Source of the DNA: an uncultured Clostridia bacterium
GTDB lineage: Bacteria > Bacillota > Clostridia > UBA1381
Assembly: GCA_947585795.1 (NCBI GenBank)
Contig: CANPXG010000005.1
Coordinates: 1 to 64,000, forward strand
DNA length: 64,000 bases
Direction: 5' to 3'
In this document: positions 14,956-22,712 of the stretch, in pieces
Layout of the letters: every line of letters starts with the position of its first letter
Position numbering within the stretch: position 1 is the stretch's first letter
Position numbers and translations under genes: made by a program
Notes under the pieces: generated by a model
The model's input: only the letters and a program-made list of their open reading frames with translations
What the model was told of the DNA's origin: nothing
The model's database searches: none

Positions 14956-15405
14956 TTGAGAAAAATACGCAAATCGGACATTATGAAGCTTGCACAGATG
15001 GAACCGGAAAATTTTGTGGTTATCAGAATTAACGATGCAGGTTTTCAGATATTGCGTATGCTCGATGTGAAAAAAGACGATTTGTATGGCATAAGGCAGT
15101 ACAATGATACCTATAGTACGACCAAGAAGCCATTGCAGGTATCATGGGGCGATTATATCGCTTGTAAATCGGGATTTTGGGAGTGTATGAACGACATTCA
15201 TAGCTCGCTGAATGAAAGTTATCACATAAACAACTATGCATCTCTCAGCAGCATGTTAGAGAATTTTATGTATTATAACCATAAATTCATCGACGCCCCG
15301 GTTCCGATACGGTTTTATGCTATCACCGCAATGGAGTTCAGCGATGTTGCACCGCTGCTACAAAACGGCATATACGGATTTTTCGTCGAGCGACGTGAAG
15401 ATTAA
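14956..15405 (+). CDS. Unknown 149-residue protein (TTG start)
   Basis: A soluble alpha/beta protein beginning at TTG 14956 directly after AAAGGAGGT, the only good start for this frame. It contains ENFVVIRINDAGFQILRMLD and a C-terminal FYAITAMEFSDVAPLLQNGI. No domain recognised. Confidence 0.65.
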   Translation: MRKIRKSDIMKLAQMEPENFVVIRINDAGFQILRMLDVKKDDLYGIRQYNDTYSTTKKPLQVSWGDYIACKSGFWECMNDIHSSLNESYHINNYASLSSMLENFMYYNHKFIDAPVPIRFYAITAMEFSDVAPLLQNGIYGFFVERRED

Positions 15406-15426
15406 AAGAGAATAATATAAGTGTTA

Positions 15427-15451
15427 AGGAGTAGTAATAGGGCTACTCCTT
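15427..15451 (+). promoter_or_regulatory. Intercistronic hairpin
   Basis: AAGGAGTAG pairs with CTACTCCTT over 9 bases and is followed by TTTGGTTTT; the leader-type sequence GTTTTTATTAAGGAGGA comes next. It could be a partial terminator or an mRNA end protector between adjacent genes. Confidence 0.6.
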
Positions 15452-15481
15452 TTTGGTTTTTATTAAGGAGGAAAAAATACA

Positions 15482-15943
15482 ATGGAAGTAAAGAAAATTA
15501 CGGACGATGCGTTACTTAACATCTTATCGGCAGTTGCTTTGAAGAATGACTACGAATACTCACAGTTCCGTGAGATAGACGGTATGAACTTCATCATTCA
15601 TTGCAACGCTCATCTTAGCAGACGTGGCAGAGAACGTGCCGGCGTTGGCGGTGAAACTCTTTGGGTAGATAAGTGCATAGATCTTCTTACAGAAGACGAG
15701 GACGTATTCTACTCCGTACTGGATAATGACGAAGTGTTTTTGTTTGATGACGAGCAGAACTTCGGCTTCTTCCTGAGAATTGGGTATGAGAACATCGACG
15801 GTGTTGTTATAAATAACATATACATAAAGACGTTCCTGCCTATGCAAACCGGAAGAAAGAAGATATACGTAAACGATTCTGCACTTGTTTCGTACAACAG
15901 AACAAGCCACAGCATATCAGACACAAACAATAAGATCGCATAA
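15482..15943 (+). CDS. Unknown 153-residue protein
   Basis: A soluble acidic protein with a basic patch (HLSRRGRERAGVGGETLWVD) and acidic section (LTEDEDVFYSVLDNDE). The ribosome site has the same GTTTTTATTAAGGAGGA context as the repeated leaders although the promoter part is absent. A bidirectional terminator follows. Confidence 0.65.
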   Translation: MEVKKITDDALLNILSAVALKNDYEYSQFREIDGMNFIIHCNAHLSRRGRERAGVGGETLWVDKCIDLLTEDEDVFYSVLDNDEVFLFDDEQNFGFFLRIGYENIDGVVINNIYIKTFLPMQTGRKKIYVNDSALVSYNRTSHSISDTNNKIA

Positions 15944-15956
15944 ATTTTCACACTTA

Positions 15957-15986
15957 AAAAAGGATACAAACGTATCCTTTTTTTGT
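15957..15986. terminator. Bidirectional rho-independent terminator
   Basis: AAAAAAGGATAC/GTATCCTTTTTTT with a 4-base loop, between the converging genes ending at 15943 (+) and 15990 (-). Confidence 0.9.
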
Positions 15987-15989
15987 TTG

Positions 15990-16544
15990 TTATAACGCAA
16001 TAACTCTGTTATCGCTTTGAGCACGCAGATACTCAAACTCAAGCATTAGCTCGGGCTTGAAGTGGGCTGATACGGCGGCAAGAGGGGTATCTGCATGGTA
16101 CATAAGCGTTTCGACTACGCACGTATCTGCAATCTCACAGATGTAATTATACGAATCACGCTCTTTGTACTGTGTAATATTTTGCTCAACAACGCGATCT
16201 ATTTCGGCTTTGTTCTCAGCATAAAGCTTGCGTGCTTCTTCACGCGTTCTGATCGGCATGGTAATATCGGCTGCACTAAAGCATATAGGCAGTCTGTTCT
16301 TTGCATTTACATACGCTGCGTCTTGGATCAGTTTATTTTTCAAACTTCTGCGTATAGCAGCGAGTTTGTTTCTTGTCGGCATACCCATGTTCGTATAACG
16401 CAATGCAATTTCGCGAATACGGGCATCGGCATATGCTTTTGTAAACACAATACTTTCTTCACCAAGCCGTTGCAGCTCGGCAAGCACATTGTTGCGGATA
16501 GTTGCCAATTCGTCGGCATGGTCTTTCATGAATTTGTTTAACAT
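15990..16544 (-). CDS. Unknown helical protein, single minus-strand gene
   Basis: A 184-residue, largely helical protein (LNKFMKDHADELATIRNNVL; AYADARIREIALRYTNMGMP) with many Arg/Lys. It is the only minus-strand gene in the first 49 kb. Start ATG 16544 has an AAAGAGAGTG site; an in-frame GTG at 16553 overlaps that site. It has its own consensus promoter followed by a terminator-like hairpin. Confidence 0.65.
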   Translation of the reverse strand: MLNKFMKDHADELATIRNNVLAELQRLGEESIVFTKAYADARIREIALRYTNMGMPTRNKLAAIRRSLKNKLIQDAAYVNAKNRLPICFSAADITMPIRTREEARKLYAENKAEIDRVVEQNITQYKERDSYNYICEIADTCVVETLMYHADTPLAAVSAHFKPELMLEFEYLRAQSDNRVIAL

Positions 16545-16562
16545 AATAATCACTCTCTTTCA

Positions 16563-16655
16563 TAATAAAAAATGGTATAGTACACCAATTTCTGATGTCC
16601 CATACCGTATTTTTTACTATGTACACATTATACCACAAATTTAACGATTTGTCAA
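16563..16655 (-). promoter_or_regulatory. Consensus promoter plus terminator-like leader (minus strand)
   Basis: Reading leftwards: TTGACA (16655-16650), 17-bp spacer, TATAAT (16632-16627), then a long hairpin GGTATGG...CTATACC (16606-16574, with an inner ACATC/GGTGT stem) followed by ATTTTTT. The order promoter, hairpin with U run, then gene is the same as in the plus-strand leaders, though the sequence is unrelated. Confidence 0.75.
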
Positions 16656-16697
16656 GTATTTTTTGGCAAACACTGAAAAAGCATGAAAAAAATCCCA

Positions 16698-16892
16698 AAA
16701 AATCGCTTGACAAGGAGTATGAGTATGATATAATTAAGTTAAGATATATGAAGATTATATACAAAGAGGAAAAGTGTGTACTTTTTCCTCTTTTTTTATT
16801 TACCAAGTTAGCAATGATGACAGGATAACCGTTCTGTCATTTTTGTATATATAAAAATCAATTTTATGTTTTTTTGAAGGAGGAGATAGCAG
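16698..16892 (+). promoter_or_regulatory. Repeated promoter-terminator leader, copy 4
   Basis: TTGACA 16707-16712, 16-bp spacer, TATAAT 16729-16734, ATGAAG 16748. Hairpin 1 (16763-16790) AAAGAGGAAAAGT/ACTTTTTCCTCTTT with one bulged base, then T run. Hairpin 2 is ATGACAG/CTGTCAT (16817-16840) followed by TTTT, a different sequence from the other copies but in the same place. GAAGGAGGAG precedes pspC. Confidence 0.9.
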
Positions 16893-17132
16893 ATGATGAA
16901 AGCTATGGAAAAGGTCAAGAGTTTCTTGACAAAAGACAAGATAGTATTCGGGGTATGTAAGAGGGTTGAGGAAAAGACCGGCATCAATGCGGCTATTCTG
17001 CGTGTAATGTTAATCATTATCGGCGCGTTTGTAACGTTCTTACCCACCGTAATAGTCTATCTTGCAGCAGGCTGTATGTTTTCCGTATCGTCCGTAAAGG
17101 GAAACACAACAGAGGAAAAGACCGAGGCATAA
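16893..17132 (+). CDS. PspC domain membrane protein
   Basis: A 79-residue protein with the PspC pattern: a cytosolic start ending IVFGVCKRVEEKTGINAAIL, then a transmembrane segment (about 38-62). PspC proteins sense or answer membrane stress. It heads a three-gene operon with two exported hydrolases, so it may protect the membrane while they are secreted; that link is inference. Confidence 0.85.
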   Translation: MMKAMEKVKSFLTKDKIVFGVCKRVEEKTGINAAILRVMLIIIGAFVTFLPTVIVYLAAGCMFSVSSVKGNTTEEKTEA

Positions 17133-17220
17133 TCATTAAACAACAATGCAAGATGTCCTTACTGTTCCATTCAGAACGGCAGGGGCATCTTGCAGACCGG
17201 CTTTTTACATTACCTCGGTC
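17120..17220 (+). other. Nested RNA stem structure after pspC
   Basis: GACCGAGG (17120-17127, overlapping the pspC end) can pair with CCTCGGTC (17213-17220). Inside, TGCAAGATGTCC pairs with GGGGCATCTTGCA, and within that GTTC pairs with GAAC. ATTTTTC follows. It looks like a folded RNA domain between pspC and the next gene: an attenuator, processing site or riboswitch-like fold. There is no other content in this 170-base gap. Confidence 0.5.
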
Positions 17221-17302
17221 ATTTTTCATGCATACGGATATATTGCTGTGACTTCGGCAACATATATATTAGATTTACATATTACAAGGAAGGAATGATA
17301 GT

Positions 17303-18211
17303 ATGAAAAAAAGAACAAAAAACATTATGATAGGTGCTATTATAGCGATAGTTCTGATTGGGATATGTATGAACACCAAAATATCGGTGAACGTATACGG
17401 ACCGAAAGCAACAGTTGTACCGTCAGCTGCCCCTACTGATTTAAGTGTCCCTGTCGGTTCAAACATGTCAGTCAAGTTTATTGATGTGGGGCAGGCAGAC
17501 AGCACGCTCATAACCGCAGACGGACAGTCTATGCTCATAGATGGCGGGAATGTGGCGGACAGCGACATAATAGCGTCGGTTCTGAAAAAGAATGATATAG
17601 ACCGTCTTGATTATGTTGTGTGCACCCATGCACATGAGGACCATGTAGGCGGGTTATCGGGAGCTTTGTCCGTCGCAAGCGTAGACACTGTGTACGCTCC
17701 CATTACCGGTGCGGACACTAAGGCATACACTAACTTCGTAGAGAAAGTCAGTGAACAAGGACTTGAGCTGACACATCCGGTAGCGGACATGCATATCCCG
17801 TTCGGGAACGGTACAGTAACGTTCTTGGGACCAGTACATGAACAGTATGACGATATAAACAACACGTCGATAGTGCTGCGAATCGACTATGGAAGCACAA
17901 GCTTCCTGTTCATGGGTGACGCTGAACGTGAGTCAGAACAGGATATTTTAAATGAGGGCTATAACCTCAAAGCAGACGTACTCAAGGTAGGACATCACGG
18001 TTCCGCTTCATCTACCACATACCCGTTTTTACGCGAAGTAATGCCCCAATATGCCGTTATATCGTGCGGTAAGGATAATTCATACGGACACCCTGACCCG
18101 CACACTGTGAGCCGTCTTACAGACGCAGGCGCACAGGTACTAAGGACAGACATTGAGGGTGATATAGAAATGGTATCTGACGGCAGCAGTATAGCAATAA
18201 ATAAGGAGTGA
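17303..18211 (+). CDS. Exported metallo-beta-lactamase-fold hydrolase (ComEC-C-like)
   Basis: A 302-residue protein with an N-terminal signal/anchor (about 8-24) and an MBL domain like the C-terminal part of ComEC. FIDVGQADSTLI, H109-x-H-x-D-H in THAHEDHVGG, FLFMGDAERES and VLKVGHHGSASST supply the metal ligands. Such domains are usually nucleases or phosphodiesterases. It is predicted to work outside the membrane. AAGGAAGGA precedes the start; the subtilase gene follows after five bases. Confidence 0.88.
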   Translation: MKKRTKNIMIGAIIAIVLIGICMNTKISVNVYGPKATVVPSAAPTDLSVPVGSNMSVKFIDVGQADSTLITADGQSMLIDGGNVADSDIIASVLKKNDIDRLDYVVCTHAHEDHVGGLSGALSVASVDTVYAPITGADTKAYTNFVEKVSEQGLELTHPVADMHIPFGNGTVTFLGPVHEQYDDINNTSIVLRIDYGSTSFLFMGDAERESEQDILNEGYNLKADVLKVGHHGSASSTTYPFLREVMPQYAVISCGKDNSYGHPDPHTVSRLTDAGAQVLRTDIEGDIEMVSDGSSIAINKE

Positions 18212-18216
18212 AAACC

Positions 18217-19755
18217 ATGGATTTGAAGAAAACGGTAACGGCGTGCATAAGCGTTATAGCTTTAGCGACAGTATGCATATTTAGCACACCTGTTTTAGCC
18301 GATGACGTAACGGACGAAACATCTGAATACGGGTATATATTCAAGCTAAAGGATGATAATGTTCAGCTCATGGGTACTGATATAAAGAGCATAGACGACG
18401 GTTTGTACTGGGCTAAAGACAAAGAGGAGATACAGAACATAACACAGGATAAAGAAGTTGAATATATAGTCGAGGATAAGCCGTTAGAAACGTACAGTAC
18501 ATATTGTTTGCCGAACGACGAGTTTTACCCGCAAGAATGGCAGTTCGACGCGTGCCATGTTGATACATATATCAAGCACGGTATTAACGGTGAAGGTGTT
18601 CGTGTAGGTATCTTAGATACCGGAATCAACAGAGAACAGGTTGATTTTGTTCATCAAAATATCGATAACGGGTTCAATGCCATATCGTATCTATACGGTT
18701 TGGACGAAATTCGTGACAAGACAAACGACTATAACGGGCATGGAACGAAGGTGACAAGTGTAATAGCGGCTGAGAAGGATAACCGTGTAGGCATGACGGG
18801 CGTGCTGGATAAGTGTACCATAGTCCCAATGAACCTATACAATACCGAAACGCGAATTATGACGGTCAGTTCCTTGCTGTTCGGGCTAAAATATGCCGCT
18901 TTTGAGGATTTGGACGTATTAAATATCAGTTCGGGTGCTACCGACATACCCGATTCTGTCATTGAAACTATGAATAAGTATATAGACATACTGACGGAAG
19001 ACGGAACGATAGTCATAGCAGCGGCAGGGAATGACGGTAAAGGGGATAACGAAATAGTCTATCCCGCCAATTGCCGTAATGTAATAGCCGTAGGTGCGGT
19101 TGAGCCACGAAGCTATACGTTTGCCAAGTGCGATTTTTCGTCCGCAAACAAAACCGTATGGGTATCCGCGCCGGGCAAGAATATGATTATAGCTAAATAC
19201 GACCGTGACACCGGTATGAGCAGTTTTACCACGGACAGCGGCACATCGTTTGCTGCACCAATGGTAGCAGCGGCGGCGGGAGGAGCTAAACAAATTAATC
19301 CCGATATATCGACCGATGACTTTAAACAGATACTGAAAGAAACGTCGCGCGATATAGATTTGGAAGGTTATGACTATGACACAGGTTATGGTATGGTTGA
19401 TTTCAAGGCGATATACGAGTACATGAACGGTCCTGAGCTAATCAGGGATAATGAACTGACAAGCGATTTGGTATACGATCCGATTACCGAAACGGTTACC
19501 TGTACCATAACAAACAAGACCGGTACCGATAACTTTAACACGTTGGGAATATTAGCCATATATGAACCTGACGGACGGCTATACAGCGTAATGACCGCTA
19601 AGTATTTCTATGTGCGTGAACCGCGTGTATTACTGGTACATATGCCGTATATGCAGAGCATGGGCGCAAAGTTCTTTGTTTGGACGGGTACCGACCTCAG
19701 CTTACAGCCATACGTCGGTGCCGAATGCTCAACACTGAAATTGGACGGTGTATAA
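18217..19755 (+). CDS. Secreted subtilisin-like serine protease
   Basis: A 512-residue S8 protease with a signal peptide (about 1-28, ending VLADD), a short pro-region, and an intact catalytic triad: D134 in GILDTGI, H175 in NGHGTKV, S344 in GTSFAAP. A beta-rich domain of about 120 residues follows the protease. ATG 18217 is 10 bases after AAGGAG; an in-frame GTG overlaps that site. It closes the pspC operon and could process surface or host proteins. Confidence 0.92.
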   Translation: MDLKKTVTACISVIALATVCIFSTPVLADDVTDETSEYGYIFKLKDDNVQLMGTDIKSIDDGLYWAKDKEEIQNITQDKEVEYIVEDKPLETYSTYCLPNDEFYPQEWQFDACHVDTYIKHGINGEGVRVGILDTGINREQVDFVHQNIDNGFNAISYLYGLDEIRDKTNDYNGHGTKVTSVIAAEKDNRVGMTGVLDKCTIVPMNLYNTETRIMTVSSLLFGLKYAAFEDLDVLNISSGATDIPDSVIETMNKYIDILTEDGTIVIAAAGNDGKGDNEIVYPANCRNVIAVGAVEPRSYTFAKCDFSSANKTVWVSAPGKNMIIAKYDRDTGMSSFTTDSGTSFAAPMVAAAAGGAKQINPDISTDDFKQILKETSRDIDLEGYDYDTGYGMVDFKAIYEYMNGPELIRDNELTSDLVYDPITETVTCTITNKTGTDNFNTLGILAIYEPDGRLYSVMTAKYFYVREPRVLLVHMPYMQSMGAKFFVWTGTDLSLQPYVGAECSTLKLDGV

Positions 19756-19762
19756 ATATCAA

Positions 19763-20000
19763 AAAAATCGCTTGACAAGGAGTATGAATATGGTATAATT
19801 AAACTAAGATATATGAAGAATTTTATCTAAAAAGAGGAAAAGTGTATACTTTTCCTCTTTTTTTATTTACCAAGTTACAAGACAGGGAATTATTGACGAA
19901 TAATTTTCTGCCTTTTTATTTATACAACTAACATTGCTCGCCGTCAAGCGATACGGCTTAATATATAAAATAAATGGTTTTTATTAAGGAGGAATTTAAA
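19763..20000 (+). promoter_or_regulatory. Repeated promoter-terminator leader, copy 5
   Basis: TTGACA 19772-19777, 16-bp spacer, TATAAT 19794-19799, ATGAAG 19814 (MKNFI-stop). Hairpin 1 (19830-19859) AAAGAGGAAAAGT/ACTTTTCCTCTTT plus T run. Hairpin 2 CAGGGAATTATT/AATAATTTTCTG (19883-19910) before CCTTTTT. Hairpin 3 GCCGT/ACGGC (19940-19957). Nearly identical to copies 3, 8 and 11 along its whole length. Confidence 0.93.
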
Positions 20001-20600
20001 ATGGGAAAAGTATACTATAAGACATGTAAGGTAGAGCCGAGAAAGACCGCCAATATGATAGAAGCGGCATTACTTGGTGAGAACGGTACTGAAGGCTTTG
20101 CGTATGAGCGCACGGTCAAGTTCAGGAACGGCGTTGAGGTTGACATTAACTGCTATGGCAAGAACACGGTAAATGGCAAAGAAGTCGAGCCTTGGGTTGA
20201 TGTCACAATGTACGACCACGGTGTAAAAATATGTCAAGAGATAAAGAAGCATTTCTTTGGTAACCATTACATGATAGACAACAACGGAAACTGCTATGAC
20301 ATTGCGATCACAAGAGATTTCAGCTTGTTCATGTTTGGCGATTTCTACGAAAAAGACGGCTATCGTTACTTTGCCGTTTCAAAAGAAACCGCACCCGATT
20401 ATACAGAAGCTAAAAAGCTTACGGCGCGTATGCTCTATAGGAACATAGACGATCTTGTCTACAACGATGAATATAAATTCATGCGTTGGAGAGCAAGACA
20501 CAACCATAATGGCAAAAGCTGTGTAGACTGGTTCCTTGAAAGAGAGGATTCGCCGACAAGCTGCCCTGTTTGGGTATTTACCGTAGAACAATACAGATAA
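20001..20600 (+). CDS. Unknown 199-residue protein
   Basis: First gene behind leader copy 5. A mostly beta protein with YERTVKFRNGVEVDINCYGK and DNNGNCYDIAITRDFSLFMF. A phage-style accessory protein; no domain recognised. ATG 20001 follows AAGGAGGAATTTAAA. It lies upstream of the AAA/VWA pair. Confidence 0.7.
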   Translation: MGKVYYKTCKVEPRKTANMIEAALLGENGTEGFAYERTVKFRNGVEVDINCYGKNTVNGKEVEPWVDVTMYDHGVKICQEIKKHFFGNHYMIDNNGNCYDIAITRDFSLFMFGDFYEKDGYRYFAVSKETAPDYTEAKKLTARMLYRNIDDLVYNDEYKFMRWRARHNHNGKSCVDWFLEREDSPTSCPVWVFTVEQYR

Positions 20601-20618
20601 TGTAAGGAGGAATAGATT

Positions 20619-20816
20619 ATGACACTGTTAAAGAAAAGTTATTGTTGTTCATCCCCGGTGGCTACAGAGGTATCAATTGAGTCGCATATGAACAAGAGAA
20701 TCGTCATAGACGGGGTTAAGTTCGACTCATTCGATAACGCGGTATCATATTTAGTCAATGACGGAATGACATCACGCGGCGCATATGACTATATCATGTC
20801 AGGCGTTTACTGTTAA
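20619..20816 (+). CDS. Unknown 65-residue protein
   Basis: A small protein with an MTLLKKSYCCSSPVATEVSI N-terminus and a helical DSFDNAVSYLVNDGMTSRGA section ending in YC. TAAGGAGGAA precedes the start. No family recognised. Confidence 0.6.
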   Translation: MTLLKKSYCCSSPVATEVSIESHMNKRIVIDGVKFDSFDNAVSYLVNDGMTSRGAYDYIMSGVYC

Positions 20817-20875
20817 TCAATCAGTATAAGGGAGCAGATTTTCTGCCCCCCTATATATATTTTTAGGAGGAAAGC

Positions 20876-20926
20876 ATGATGATAAAGATAAATAAGAACG
20901 TAAAAAGTTTAAAGGAGGTGGCGTAA
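20876..20926 (+). CDS. Possible 16-residue leader peptide
   Basis: MMIKINKNVKSLKEVA starts after TTTTAGGAGGAAAGC, a strong ribosome site. Its last codons contain the AAAGGAGGTG site of the ATPase gene at 20928, and its stop lies one base before that start. It may couple translation to the next gene. A GGGAGCAGA/TCTGCCCCC hairpin (about 20830-20850) lies just upstream. Confidence 0.4.
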   Translation: MMIKINKNVKSLKEVA

Positions 20927-20927
20927 T

Positions 20928-22700
20928 ATGCCGGCAAGTACAACAAATAAGCTGTTCCGCAACAATGCGGCATGGCAGCTGGACAAATTACCCGAACCGT
21001 TTGCAAGTATGAAAAACAAAAACACCGATCCAAACGGCATATCTCCGTCTTTCAACAACAAAGGATATTCACGCATGAACCGAGATATAACCCGTGCAAT
21101 ATTAAATATACGCGGCTATGCGGGCGAGATAGACGGGTATTTATACGGTGATTATGCAGTGGTACAGGTATCGTTCAACACATGTGCGGCTGAACGTAAA
21201 CTCGCGGACGGCACACATGAGGTATGTGTATATAACTCTAACGGTGAATTGCGTGCGGCAAAAATATCCGCCACAGGCAGATATGAGCCGTTTGATACTC
21301 TCGGCTCGCCCAATACAGATGTTGATGTATCTACTATCTGTCTTGCACTGTTAGGTAACTCACTTTCGGGTGAAGTAAAATCTATGCTTAATGAAGGTGT
21401 ATACGATGTCGCTGGCTTAACCGATGAGCAAGCAAATGATTTGTTTTGGTTAAACGACTATATATACCAAACAGTAAATTACGATCCGAACCTCTTGAAC
21501 GTCAATATCGCAGCGGACGGTAATCTCAGTTTGGTAACGAAAAAAACGGTTGAAAGCGGCGCATATAACGGTACTGTTATAGCCGGCACACCCGATATTC
21601 TTTGCGGTAATTCGGGTAAGATAAAGAGCAAGTCTAAAAATCTTACGATGAAAGAAGCGAAGAAAGAGTTTGCCGCGTTTAGTAACAAGCATGATTGGAC
21701 GGATGAGGAGCGCAAGCTTATTCCAAGCTTTGACGATAACTTCCCTGTCCCGCCCGAAGCTATGCGTATTGCCCGTAGGTATGTAGACAGTAAAGACGAC
21801 ATACGTCCTATGGTTAATTTCATGTGGCGCGGTGTTACGGCATACGGTAAATCAACGGGTGTGGAAGCTATCGCGGCTATGCTTGATATGCCGCTTTTGA
21901 GAATGACTTGCCACACAAACATGGAGACACAAAACTTCTTAAGCGATTTTGTTCCCGATACGAGCAGTGCGGATATGTCCCAACTGCCTGATTTTGAAAC
22001 GATCAAGTATGATCCTGTTGGGGCATACCTGACAATCACAGGTGTTGAGGATAGCAACGCAACGCAGGATATGTGCTTAAAAGCATACGGCGAAGCGATA
22101 GCGAAGCAAAACAGTGCAACGCCGAGATTTAAGCATGTTGAGTCGAATTTCGTTAAAGGCATTACGCGCGGGTATATTGTAGAGATACAGGAATGTTCGC
22201 GTATCAAGGACAGCGGCGTACTGGTCGGACTTAATGAGTATGACCGCCCCGGTGCTGTTATTCCGTTAATAAACGGTACATACGCGAAAAGGCATCCCGA
22301 TGCGGTGGTGATATATACGGATAATGTTGGCTATGAATCGTGCAGAACGATTGACCCGTCCGTTATACGCCGTATGTCGTTCATAATCGACTCATATGAG
22401 CTGCCCAAAGAACGAGTTTTGGAGCGTATCAAGTATAACACAGGTTATACAGATACATCAATGCTCAACAAATGCTACGATATTTGGTCGGATTTGGCAA
22501 AATACGCGAAAGAACACGATATAACGGAAGGTACAATAAGTGTGAACGAGTTGGAAATGCTTGTGCAGAGTATCAAATACGACGGTGAGCTTAACTTTGA
22601 CGATAATGTGCGCGAGTGCATTATTGCCAAGGCTACATCGGATAAAGACGAGCAGGACGAACTGTATAACTCATACTTTGTCAACCATTCCGCATTTTAA
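20928..22700 (+). CDS. MoxR/CobS-like AAA ATPase
   Basis: A 590-residue protein. The first about 280 residues have no recognised domain. The C-terminal half is a MoxR/AAA_5-type ATPase with Walker A G302-VTAYGKS309, a conserved IQECSRIKDSGVLVGLNEYD section and an arginine in IRRMSF. MoxR ATPases work with VWA partners to insert metals or remodel protein complexes. The next gene is such a partner, 12 bases on, so the two probably form one machine. Confidence 0.85.
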   Translation: MPASTTNKLFRNNAAWQLDKLPEPFASMKNKNTDPNGISPSFNNKGYSRMNRDITRAILNIRGYAGEIDGYLYGDYAVVQVSFNTCAAERKLADGTHEVCVYNSNGELRAAKISATGRYEPFDTLGSPNTDVDVSTICLALLGNSLSGEVKSMLNEGVYDVAGLTDEQANDLFWLNDYIYQTVNYDPNLLNVNIAADGNLSLVTKKTVESGAYNGTVIAGTPDILCGNSGKIKSKSKNLTMKEAKKEFAAFSNKHDWTDEERKLIPSFDDNFPVPPEAMRIARRYVDSKDDIRPMVNFMWRGVTAYGKSTGVEAIAAMLDMPLLRMTCHTNMETQNFLSDFVPDTSSADMSQLPDFETIKYDPVGAYLTITGVEDSNATQDMCLKAYGEAIAKQNSATPRFKHVESNFVKGITRGYIVEIQECSRIKDSGVLVGLNEYDRPGAVIPLINGTYAKRHPDAVVIYTDNVGYESCRTIDPSVIRRMSFIIDSYELPKERVLERIKYNTGYTDTSMLNKCYDIWSDLAKYAKEHDITEGTISVNELEMLVQSIKYDGELNFDDNVRECIIAKATSDKDEQDELYNSYFVNHSAF

Positions 22701-22712
22701 GGAGGAAATATA

